From Aneurinibacillus soli (lineage in GTDB: Bacteria; Bacillota; Bacilli; Aneurinibacillales; Aneurinibacillaceae): a stretch of 64,000 nucleotides of DNA. Made by a program: the position numbers and the translations under genes. A model generated the notes under the pieces. It saw nothing but the letters and a program-made list of their open reading frames with translations. It did no database searches and had not been told where the DNA came from. Positions 29,003 to 36,410 of this stretch are shown here, one piece after another (the stretch's first letter is position 1; each line of letters starts with the position of its first letter). The stretch spans positions 532,001 through 596,000 of the forward strand of contig NZ_AP017312.1 of the NCBI RefSeq assembly GCF_002355375.1, in the 5' to 3' direction.

Positions 29003-29686
29003 ATGCGTATTTTATTCGTATGTACAGGAAATACATGCCGCAGTCCGATGGCGGAGAAGCTGCTTCGTAAAATGGCGATGGAACAGGGGGTGGATATAGA
29101 GGTGAAATCGGCGGGAGTATTTGCATCGCCGGGCTCCATTGCTTCTGTGAATGCCAGGGGTGTGTTAGAAGGCCGGGGAATTACAGAAGAACACCGTTCT
29201 CAGCCTGTGTCTTCCACGCTCATGGATTGGGCAGATCTAATTATTACTATGACAGAGGCGCACAAGCAATCGTTATTCCAGGAGTATCCGGACTGTGCGG
29301 AGAAAGTGTATACTTTAAAAGAGTATACTGACACCTCGGAAGGAACAACGAAGCGTCTCGAAGAACTTGATGAGCTGTATGATCGGCTGGAAGAAAAGCA
29401 GGAAGCGTTCATGCGGGAAAATCGCGAGGAGATTCATCAGCTTGAGGAGCGATATCAGGAACTTTATAGCCAGCTTGAGCTTGTGCGGGAACAGTTGGAT
29501 GACTGGCGCGAGCGCATTATGCAGGCAACCGTAGTGGAGCGCAACCAGATCTCAATTCTGGAACAACAGACGCCTGACTATGATATTAGCGATCCGTTCG
29601 GCGGTACGCTGGAAACGTATGAAAGCTGTGCTGCAGAGATTGAGTCATCTCTTGCACGGTTGCTCGAGCTTGTGAAGAAATCGTAA
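29003..29686 (+). CDS. ywlE: Protein-arginine phosphatase YwlE with inserted coiled coil
   Basis: Low-molecular-weight phosphatase fold that removes phosphate from McsB-modified arginines. The P-loop CTGNTCRS (C7, R13) and the Thr typical of arginine specificity (CTGNT) are present, as is the general acid D197 in DISDPFGG. The family is about 150 residues; this protein is 227. The excess is one block, about residues 115-192, between LKEYTD and DYDISDPF, rich in Glu, Leu and Arg with clear heptads ([18 protein letters not shown]...). Flanking sequence aligns on both sides, so this is an insertion, not a frameshift. GGGGAGAG precedes the start. Confidence 0.9.
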   Translation: MRILFVCTGNTCRSPMAEKLLRKMAMEQGVDIEVKSAGVFASPGSIASVNARGVLEGRGITEEHRSQPVSSTLMDWADLIITMTEAHKQSLFQEYPDCAEKVYTLKEYTDTSEGTTKRLEELDELYDRLEEKQEAFMRENREEIHQLEERYQELYSQLELVREQLDDWRERIMQATVVERNQISILEQQTPDYDISDPFGGTLETYESCAAEIESSLARLLELVKKS

Positions 29687-29709
29687 AGGGATGCAAGGGG
29701 GATGGCACC

Positions 29710-30999
29710 ATGGAGAAACAGAACACTTCTCGTTTCGGACTGGAGAAAAAGCTGGTGATCGGCATTGCTCTCCTTTCCCTCGTTACATATAGCACGAGTG
29801 CGCTGTTTATTTTTTTCTTGCAGGATTATGTGACCCAATATATGCCGAGCTGGCTGTTTACCGGACTCACGCTATTGCTGGGTGTTTTCTGGTCAGGCGT
29901 GTTCGGCTGGGGCATAGCTCGCTGGATTACGAAGCCAATTGTCGAGCTGGAGCAGGCGGCTTCTCGTGCGGCAGAAGGGGATTTGCGTGTAGAGATTCGT
30001 GTGCCGGACAGCCAGGATGAGATTGCTGCTCTTACACGTTCTTTTGCTAAAATGATTGCCAACCTGCGTCGCATGATGACAGATATTAACCAGTCAGCTG
30101 AACATGCGACTGCAGGAGTTCAGGAGTTGACGGAAGCATCTGAACAGGCGGCCGTTCAGATTGAGCAGATTAGCGTTACTATGGATGAGATCGCACGCGG
30201 AGCGGACGAGCAGGTGGCGTATACGGATACGATGGTTCAGTCTGTAAGTCAGACAGAGCGTCTTAGCCAGAAGGCGAGCCAGTATGCCGAACAATCACGC
30301 GATTTGTCACGCCGCATGTTGGCTACGCTTGGGACAAGCAGTCGGATTGTTTCTTCCCTTGTTAATGGGATGCATCGGCTGGCGGAAGAAAACCAGAACT
30401 CCATTGCAACCGTTCATCGGCTTGAAAAAAACGCGGCGCAAATCGGGGCGATTACGCAGGTTGTCAGCGATCTAGCGGGACAGACCAATCTGCTTGCGCT
30501 GAATGCCAGCATCGAAGCAGCGCGTGCTGGGGAGCATGGACGTGGCTTTGCGGTAGTGGCTGATGAGGTTCGGGATTTGGCGGATGAAAGTGGTCGAGCT
30601 GCTTCAAATATTAATGAACTGATTGAGCTGATGCAGAAAGAAGTAGGTCGTGTGGTTAGTCAGATTAATGAGCAAGTAGCGATTGCAGACGCAGAATCGC
30701 AGCGTGGCGAAGAGACGACCCAGGCGCTGCGTGAGATTGAGCATTCTGTGCAAGAAGTTGTAGCAGCTGTTGAGCATATTACAGAGCTGATTGTACAGCA
30801 GAATGCGGGCATGCAGGTCATCATGCAAAATGCGGGTGATGTGGCTCGTGTGGCGCATGAAGCATCAGATGGAGCAGAAGTCATTGCCCATGCCGCACAG
30901 GAACAAACCGCCTTTATGGAAGAGGTGGCAGCAGCTGGCCAAGTGTTGCGTGAGCAGTCTGAGCAACTTAAAGACTATGTGGCTCGTTTTCACATTTAA
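29710..30999 (+). CDS. Methyl-accepting chemotaxis-type transducer without an external sensor domain
   Basis: 429 residues. Two membrane helices (about 15-36 and 48-70) are separated by only about 11 residues, so there is no extracytoplasmic ligand domain. A HAMP domain (about 71-125) and a long methyl-accepting coiled-coil domain follow, with the highly conserved tip [33 protein letters not shown]. Sensing is therefore cytoplasmic, membrane-linked or via a partner. ATG 29710 follows AAGGGGG. Confidence 0.9.
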   Translation: MEKQNTSRFGLEKKLVIGIALLSLVTYSTSALFIFFLQDYVTQYMPSWLFTGLTLLLGVFWSGVFGWGIARWITKPIVELEQAASRAAEGDLRVEIRVPDSQDEIAALTRSFAKMIANLRRMMTDINQSAEHATAGVQELTEASEQAAVQIEQISVTMDEIARGADEQVAYTDTMVQSVSQTERLSQKASQYAEQSRDLSRRMLATLGTSSRIVSSLVNGMHRLAEENQNSIATVHRLEKNAAQIGAITQVVSDLAGQTNLLALNASIEAARAGEHGRGFAVVADEVRDLADESGRAASNINELIELMQKEVGRVVSQINEQVAIADAESQRGEETTQALREIEHSVQEVVAAVEHITELIVQQNAGMQVIMQNAGDVARVAHEASDGAEVIAHAAQEQTAFMEEVAAAGQVLREQSEQLKDYVARFHI

Positions 31000-31009
31000 C
31001 TAACACATC

Positions 31010-31042
31010 AAAACGTGGGATCTCGTAATCCTGCGTTTTTTT
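31010..31042 (+). terminator. Terminator after the chemotaxis gene
   Basis: AAAACGTGGGAT pairs with ATCCTGCGTTTT around CTCGTA, ending in a T9-10 tract. No other element is seen between 31043 and the promoter at 31163. Confidence 0.85.
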
Positions 31043-31162
31043 TTATCTGAAATTTGCAGGAAAATTTTATTTACTATGAAAAAGTGTTTATTTCCGAACG
31101 ATATTTAGTATATAATCAAAAACGTACAGTTTTTCAATGGTTTTAAACAAGTGCAAGGTGCT

Positions 31163-31191
31163 CTGTCAAATTAGCGAGAATCGGTTATAAT
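31163..31191 (+). promoter_or_regulatory. Candidate rpiB promoter
   Basis: CTGTCA (31163-31168), a 17-base spacer and perfect TATAAT (31186-31191). Confidence 0.5.
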
Positions 31192-31232
31192 ACAGAAGAA
31201 TGAACTATCGTGAAAAACGGAGGGTATGTACC

Positions 31233-31676
31233 ATGAAAGTTGCACTTGCTGCTGATCACGGCGGATACGATCTGAAAGAAGAAATTAAGCAGTATCTTGA
31301 TTCGGTTGGAATTTCATACGAGGACTTCGGCTGTACATGCGAACAATCCGTTGATTATCCGGATTATGCGCTTCCAGTTGCTGAGAAGGTAGCGGAAGGC
31401 CAGTTTGACCGCGGGATTCTCGTATGCGGAACCGGAATTGGAATGTCGATTGCTGCGAATAAAGTAAAAGGCATTCGCTGCGCACTTGTACACGATTGTT
31501 TCACCGCAAAAGCAACTCGTGAGCACAATGACTCGAACGTGCTGGCGATGGGTGCACGCGTGATCGGACCGGGACTGGCGCTTGAGATTGTGAAGCTCTG
31601 GCTCGGGACAGAATTCGAAGGCGGGCGCCATATGCGCCGTGTCGAGAAAATTACAGAAATCGAAAACAAGCAGTAA
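31233..31676 (+). CDS. rpiB: Ribose-5-phosphate isomerase B
   Basis: Interconverts ribose-5-phosphate and ribulose-5-phosphate. About 147 residues from ATG 31233 (GGAGGG eight bases upstream). MKVALAADHGGYDLKEEI, the catalytic-Cys loop VCGTGIGMSIAANK and REHNDSNVLAMGAR are the family signatures. Overlapping upstream frame from 31200 is not supported. Matches B. subtilis ywlF by position. Confidence 0.94.
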   Translation: MKVALAADHGGYDLKEEIKQYLDSVGISYEDFGCTCEQSVDYPDYALPVAEKVAEGQFDRGILVCGTGIGMSIAANKVKGIRCALVHDCFTAKATREHNDSNVLAMGARVIGPGLALEIVKLWLGTEFEGGRHMRRVEKITEIENKQ

Positions 31677-31692
31677 AAACGGGCGGTTAACG

Positions 31693-32262
31693 ATGAGCGT
31701 GGAAATCATTCGAGAAGAAGTAGTGACAATTGTCAGGGAGCTGTTACAGGCGAAGCCGCTTAGTGAAGGACATGTGCTGGTGATTGGCACGAGTACAAGT
31801 GAAATCATCGGGCAAAGAATCGGCTCAGCGGGCAGCCAGGAAGTAGCGGCGACACTGTATGAATCACTAGAAGCAGTCCGGGTTACGCATGGCTTTGCGC
31901 TCGCGTTTCAATGCTGTGAGCATTTGAACCGCGCGCTTGTGATAGAAAGAAAAACCGCAGAACGGTTCGGCTGGCCTGAAGTAACTGTCATTCCTGTGCC
32001 GACAGCAGGTGGAGCAATGGCGGCGCATGCATTCCGTGCGATGCAGGACGCGGTAGTGGTGGAATCGATTCAGGCGGATGCGGGCATTGATATTGGAGAT
32101 ACGTTTATCGGTATGCATTTGAAACCGATAGCCGTTCCGGTACGCCCGAGCGTTAAGCAAGTAGGGGAAGCACATGTCACAATGGCAGTTACACGTCCGA
32201 AGCTAATCGGAGGCGTCCGCGCTGTATATGATCGTGGACCTTTGAATGATAGCTGCCGGTAA
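31693..32262 (+). CDS. ywlG: YwlG / UPF0340 family protein
   Basis: Conserved Bacillales protein of unknown function, 189 residues from ATG 31693. GHVLVIGTSTSEIIGQRIGSAGS, FQCCEHLNRALVIE and VPVRPSVKQVGEAHVTMA are the conserved blocks. No catalytic assignment is possible; the conserved CCEHLNR suggests a metal or thiol site. The order rpiB-ywlG-glyA is the same as in B. subtilis. The ribosome site is weak, consistent with coupling to rpiB, 16 bp upstream. Confidence 0.88.
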   Translation: MSVEIIREEVVTIVRELLQAKPLSEGHVLVIGTSTSEIIGQRIGSAGSQEVAATLYESLEAVRVTHGFALAFQCCEHLNRALVIERKTAERFGWPEVTVIPVPTAGGAMAAHAFRAMQDAVVVESIQADAGIDIGDTFIGMHLKPIAVPVRPSVKQVGEAHVTMAVTRPKLIGGVRAVYDRGPLNDSCR

Positions 32263-32287
32263 TTACAAGTGAAGGAGACGAGGATAA

Positions 32288-33538
32288 ATGCTAGAACATG
32301 TAAAAAAACAAGATGCAGAAGTAGCAGAAGCCATTAAGCTGGAGCTTGGCCGTCAGCGCACAAAAATCGAGCTGATCGCATCCGAGAACTTTGTAAGTGA
32401 AGCGGTTATGGAAGCAATGGGTACGGTTCTGACCAATAAATATGCGGAAGGCTACCCAGGCAAACGCTACTACGGCGGTTGCGAATGTGTAGACATTGTG
32501 GAAGATCTGGCACGTGACCGTGCAAAACAACTGTTTGGTGCTGAGCATGCTAATGTGCAGCCGCATTCTGGTGCACAGGCAAACATGGCTGTTTACTTTG
32601 CATTCCTGAAGCCGGGAGACACTGTGCTTGGTATGAATCTGTCGCACGGTGGACACCTTACACACGGAAGTCCGGTTAACTTCTCGGGTACGCTGTATAA
32701 CTTTGTTGAGTACGGCGTAAGCGAAGACAAGCAAGTTCTTGATTATGACGATATCCGTCAAAAAGCGGAAGAACATAAACCGAAAATGATCGTAGCAGGT
32801 GCAAGTGCATACCCGCGTCAAATCGATTTTGCTAAATTAAGCGAGATTGCGAAAAGTGTCGGCGCATACCTGATGGTAGACATGGCACACATCGCAGGTC
32901 TTGTGGCAACCGGTCACCATCCGAATCCGGTTCCGTATGCAGATTTTGTAACCACTACAACACATAAAACATTGCGTGGCCCTCGTGGCGGTATGATCCT
33001 TTGCCGCGAAGAATATGCAAAAGCAATCGATAAATCTGTATTCCCTGGCATTCAGGGTGGCCCGCTCATGCACGTAATCGCAGCAAAAGCAGTGGCATTT
33101 GGTGAAGCGCTCAAACCAGAATTCAAAGATTACGCTGCGAATATTGTAGCAAATGCAAAACAACTTGCAGAATCACTTACAGAAGAAGGGGTTACGCTTA
33201 TCTCTGGTGGTACAGACAATCACCTGATCTTGATTGACGTTCGCAACATGAACCTGACAGGTAAAGAAGCGGAACATATTCTGGATGAAGTGGGGATCAC
33301 ATGTAACAAGAATACGATCCCGTACGACCCAGCTAGCCCGTTCGTAACAAGCGGTATCCGTATCGGTACAGCAGCGGTCACAAGCCGTGGCTTCGATATG
33401 GAAGCAATGAAAGAAATCGCAGCGATCATGGCTGTGGCCCTTAAGAACCCGCAGGATGAAGCGAAACAGACAGAAGCAAGCGAACGAGTGGCTGCTCTGT
33501 GCGCGAAATTCCCGATGTACCCGAACCTGAGTATCTAA
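32288..33538 (+). CDS. glyA: Serine hydroxymethyltransferase
   Basis: PLP enzyme that converts serine and tetrahydrofolate to glycine and methylene-THF. 416 residues. The PLP lysine lies in [27 protein letters not shown] and [15 protein letters not shown] contribute to substrate and PLP binding. ATG 32288 follows AAGGAGACGAGG. A terminator follows at 33559. Confidence 0.97.
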   Translation: MLEHVKKQDAEVAEAIKLELGRQRTKIELIASENFVSEAVMEAMGTVLTNKYAEGYPGKRYYGGCECVDIVEDLARDRAKQLFGAEHANVQPHSGAQANMAVYFAFLKPGDTVLGMNLSHGGHLTHGSPVNFSGTLYNFVEYGVSEDKQVLDYDDIRQKAEEHKPKMIVAGASAYPRQIDFAKLSEIAKSVGAYLMVDMAHIAGLVATGHHPNPVPYADFVTTTTHKTLRGPRGGMILCREEYAKAIDKSVFPGIQGGPLMHVIAAKAVAFGEALKPEFKDYAANIVANAKQLAESLTEEGVTLISGGTDNHLILIDVRNMNLTGKEAEHILDEVGITCNKNTIPYDPASPFVTSGIRIGTAAVTSRGFDMEAMKEIAAIMAVALKNPQDEAKQTEASERVAALCAKFPMYPNLSI

Positions 33539-33558
33539 TTGGTACGCAATACATGACG

Positions 33559-33599
33559 AAGACCTCTTGCTGGCAGTTGAGCCGGGAAGAGGTCTTTTT
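33559..33599 (+). terminator. glyA terminator
   Basis: AAGACCTCTT (33559-33568) pairs with AAGAGGTCTT (33587-33596), then TTT. Confidence 0.85.
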
Positions 33600-33685
33600 C
33601 CATATAGAATGGCGGTCTGTTTAAAATCAAGGTAGGAATGCATACTAAGTTCTGCGTGTTTTGCATTTTGTTTTTGATATGCTTT

Positions 33686-33694
33686 TGCTATAAT
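33686..33694 (+). promoter_or_regulatory. Extended -10 promoter for upp
   Basis: TGCTATAAT about 70 bp before the upp start. No convincing -35 element at standard spacing. No PyrR-type attenuator is visible in the leader. Confidence 0.5.
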
Positions 33695-33762
33695 ATAACG
33701 CAGTGCAAAAAATCAGCGCCCGTTACGGGAGCATTTTTCAAGCAGACAGGAGGCAAAACCTG

Positions 33763-34392
33763 GTGGGAAAAGTATACGTATTCGACCATCCGCTTATTCA
33801 ACATAAAGTATCATACATCCGTGATAAACGTACGGGAACGAAAGAATTCCGTGAACTAGTTGACGAAGTCGCTATGCTTATGGCATATGAAATTACGCGG
33901 GATATGCCGCTTAAAGAAATCGAAATCGAGACGCCGGTTACGACGTGTAAAACAAATGTAATCGCTGGTAAAAAAGTGGGCCTGGTGCCGATTCTGCGTG
34001 CGGGACTTGGTATGGTAGATGGCATGATGAAGATCATTCCGGCAGCGAAAGTAGGACATGTAGGATTGTACCGTAACCCGGAAACACTGGAGCCAGTGGA
34101 ATACTATGTGAAGCTTCCGAGCGATGTGAATGAACGGGAACTTATCGTAATCGACCCGATGCTTGCAACAGGTGGGTCTGCGGCGGCTGCGATTACCGCG
34201 CTGAAAAATCGTGGTGCACAGCATTTGAAGCTGATGTGCCTAATTGCAGCTCCGGAAGGTATCGAGAAGCTGCATGAAATTCATCCAGACATAGATATTT
34301 ATGTGGCAGCAGTCGATGAGCGATTGAACGATCATGGCTATATTGTGCCGGGCTTAGGAGACGCGGGAGACCGTCTGTACGGCACGAAGTAA
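33763..34392 (+). CDS. upp: Uracil phosphoribosyltransferase
   Basis: Salvages uracil to UMP with PRPP. 209 residues from GTG 33763, with AGGAGG nine bases upstream, giving the conserved start [15 protein letters not shown]; the frame is open to 33703 but the added part is unlike the family. The PRPP-binding loop is [12 protein letters not shown] and the uracil-binding end is [17 protein letters not shown]. Confidence 0.96.
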   Translation: MGKVYVFDHPLIQHKVSYIRDKRTGTKEFRELVDEVAMLMAYEITRDMPLKEIEIETPVTTCKTNVIAGKKVGLVPILRAGLGMVDGMMKIIPAAKVGHVGLYRNPETLEPVEYYVKLPSDVNERELIVIDPMLATGGSAAAAITALKNRGAQHLKLMCLIAAPEGIEKLHEIHPDIDIYVAAVDERLNDHGYIVPGLGDAGDRLYGTK

Positions 34393-34414
34393 CAATTCGG
34401 GATGAGGTGAGATC

Positions 34415-35566
34415 GTGGCGAAGAAAAAAATTATGACTGTGTTTGGAACGCGACCAGAAGCGATCAAGATGGCGCCGCTTGTGCATGAACTGCGCCAGTA
34501 TGAAGAACTTGAACCGTTTGTATGTGTAACGGCCCAGCACCGTCAGATGCTTGATCAAGTGTTGGAGATTTTTGCGATTGAAGCGGATGCCGATCTAAAC
34601 ATCATGAAGGAACGTCAGACGCTCACACAGGTGACAACTCGTGTGCTTGAAGGTCTTGATGAAGTCATGAAAACAGAAAAGCCGGATATGGTGCTTGTTC
34701 ATGGAGATACGACAACGACATTTGCGGCCAGTCTGGCAGCGATGTACAATCAGATCCCGGTTGGGCATGTAGAAGCGGGCCTGCGTACATGGAATAAGCA
34801 TTCGCCGTTCCCGGAAGAAATGAATCGGCAGTTGACTGGCGTTATGTCTGATCTTCATTTTGCTCCAACTGCCCAGGCAGCGGATAACTTGAAGCGGGAA
34901 GATAAGCCATTAGAAGCGATTCATATTACGGGCAACACGGTAATTGATGCGCTCAAGACGACGGTGCGTGACGATTATAGCCATCCGGTACTGGAAGAGT
35001 TTGCGGACAAAAAGCTCGTCTTGATGACGGCACACCGCCGCGAAAATCTTGGGGAACCGATGGCTCGGATGTTCCGAGCGATTCGTCGCTTGGTGGATAA
35101 ACATGAGGACATCGCAGTTGTGTATCCCGTACACCTGAATCCGGTCGTACAGGAGGCAGCGGCGAAGTATCTTGGCGAGCATCCACGTATCCAACTCATC
35201 GCGCCGCTTGATGCGGTTGATTTCCATAACTTTATGTCACGTGCTCACCTTATCCTGACGGACTCTGGCGGTATCCAGGAAGAAGCTCCGGCATTCGGTG
35301 TGCCTGTACTTGTACTGCGCGACACGACGGAGCGTCCAGAAGGCATCCAGGCGGGCACACTCAAGCTTGCAGGTACAGACGAGGAGACGATCTTCGGCCT
35401 TGCAGATGAGCTGTTAAGCAGTCAGGAAGCGTATGAGAAAATGGCGAAAGCCGCCAACCCGTACGGTGACGGGGAAGCATCCCGTCGCATCTGTGAAGCA
35501 ATCCTCTACTACTTTGGCCTCCGCACGGAGAAGCCGGAGCCGTTTGGAGCGAGATTGACGAAGTGA
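34415..35566 (+). CDS. mnaA: UDP-N-acetylglucosamine 2-epimerase (non-hydrolysing)
   Basis: Converts UDP-GlcNAc to UDP-ManNAc for secondary wall polymers. 383 residues with GT-B fold. TVFGTRPEAIKMAPL, HGDTTTTFAASLAAMYNQIPVGHVEAGLRT, EEMNRQLTG and LTDSGGIQEEAPAFGVPVL are the family motifs. GTG 34415 follows GATGAGGTGAG. ManNAc-containing, pyruvylated wall polymer is the usual ligand of SLH domains, and an SLH protein is encoded next. Confidence 0.95.
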   Translation: MAKKKIMTVFGTRPEAIKMAPLVHELRQYEELEPFVCVTAQHRQMLDQVLEIFAIEADADLNIMKERQTLTQVTTRVLEGLDEVMKTEKPDMVLVHGDTTTTFAASLAAMYNQIPVGHVEAGLRTWNKHSPFPEEMNRQLTGVMSDLHFAPTAQAADNLKREDKPLEAIHITGNTVIDALKTTVRDDYSHPVLEEFADKKLVLMTAHRRENLGEPMARMFRAIRRLVDKHEDIAVVYPVHLNPVVQEAAAKYLGEHPRIQLIAPLDAVDFHNFMSRAHLILTDSGGIQEEAPAFGVPVLVLRDTTERPEGIQAGTLKLAGTDEETIFGLADELLSSQEAYEKMAKAANPYGDGEASRRICEAILYYFGLRTEKPEPFGARLTK

Positions 35567-35580
35567 CGATAAATGAACGA

Positions 35581-35629
35581 AGAGGCTGTCCCAAAAGCTG
35601 TAACACAGCGATTGAGGCAGCCTCTTTTT
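35581..35629 (+). terminator. mnaA terminator
   Basis: AGAGGCTG (35581-35588) pairs with CAGCCTCT (35618-35625), followed by TTTTTC. An inner GCTGT/ACAGC hairpin is also possible. The 5' arm is part of the 17-bp inverted repeat that bounds 35582-36310. Confidence 0.7.
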
Positions 35630-35656
35630 CTTGGTATGGTGTAGATTTTCTTCAAA

Positions 35657-35878
35657 GTGTGGTGAAGGAGCGGGATCGGGCGGGGCCTCGTCACTTAGGT
35701 ACGCTTGCTAAGAAGAGGGCGCTGTCCGCTCCAGGTGCCAGACGAACTCGCCCACAAAAGAAGCCCACGATGTATTTGCAGCGAAGCATTGTGGGCAAAA
35801 GCCCGTTCGCCTGGCCCCTTCCGCTGGGGAGTCGCGTACAGGTGCTCCGTTGCCCCGCCCGATCCCGCTCCTAGCACG
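35657..35878. repeat. Palindrome family copy C
   Basis: A 20-bp perfect arm, from GGAGCGGGATCGGGCGGGGC (35667-35686) to its complement at 35852-35871. The family core is at 35722-35732 on the minus strand. Inverted relative to copy D. Its counterpart of the IS target reads GTGGGCTTCTTTTG on the minus strand, slightly different from copy D. Confidence 0.75.
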
Positions 35879-36020
35879 CTTTTGTTAAACACTATCAAGC
35901 AATATCAAGAGGCTGAGCTTTGCTATGCAGGTAAAAAATAAGGCAGACATTTTTCGAAAAGCCAGTAGCTATTGAACAAATCCATTCTGACGGCGAGAGT
36001 CTTTTTGTAAACCGAAACGT

Positions 36021-36245
36021 TGTGCGGGGAGTGGGAGAAGGGATGAGTAAGAGAGCGCCTATACGCGCCTGCTCAGCGGAGGGAGAACGGCGAACGGGCC
36101 TTTGCCTGCAACGCTTCGGTGAATCGACATCGTGGGCTTTTCTTTGCGGGCGAGTTCGTCGGGCTCTCGGAGCGGACAGTTACCACTTCCCTGCAAGCGT
36201 ACCGAAGCGAACGGCTCCTCCCTTCTCCCACTCCCTCACCACCAA
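36021..36245. repeat. Palindrome family copy D (intact type copy)
   Basis: Arm GGGAGTGGGAGAAGGG (36027-36042) pairs exactly with 36220-36235; the outer part adds CACCACC. Core GGAGCGGACAG at 36169-36179, followed by ACTTCCCTGCAAGCG. The centre holds CGTGGGCTTTTCTTTGCGGG (36131 on), the uninterrupted form of the site where IS110 sits in copy B. Confidence 0.8.
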
Positions 36246-36410
36246 ACTTTGTCGATTTCACAATAAAAAAGCTGCCCTGTTCGCCATGTTCTGGCTTTTG
36301 GGACAGCCTCCTTTTCTCTTTTTCGTTCTCATTAAGAAACAAATGGAAGCCTTTGTGCGTCTAATTCAGATGGAGAACGTATAGATCAATACATACACGA
36401 GAGGAGAAAG

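Larger units (their letters stand above)
35582..36310. repeat. 729-bp unit bounded by a 17-bp perfect inverted repeat
   Basis: GAGGCTGTCCCAAAAGC at 35582-35598 is exactly inverted at 36294-36310. Inside lie palindrome copies C (minus) and D (plus), with about 140 bp of A/T-rich sequence between them that has no recognisable gene. The terminal sequence resembles insertion-sequence ends common in Firmicutes, so this may be a transposase-less (MITE-like) unit. No target duplication is evident. Confidence 0.5.

Noticed and set aside
32263-32287. Glycine riboswitch before glyA
   Set aside because: Only 25 bp separate ywlG and glyA; no aptamer can fit.
35563-36384. ORFs of 80-120 codons between mnaA and the SLH gene
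   Set aside because: They run through the inverted arms of palindromes C and D in several frames; none shows a start signal or known domain.
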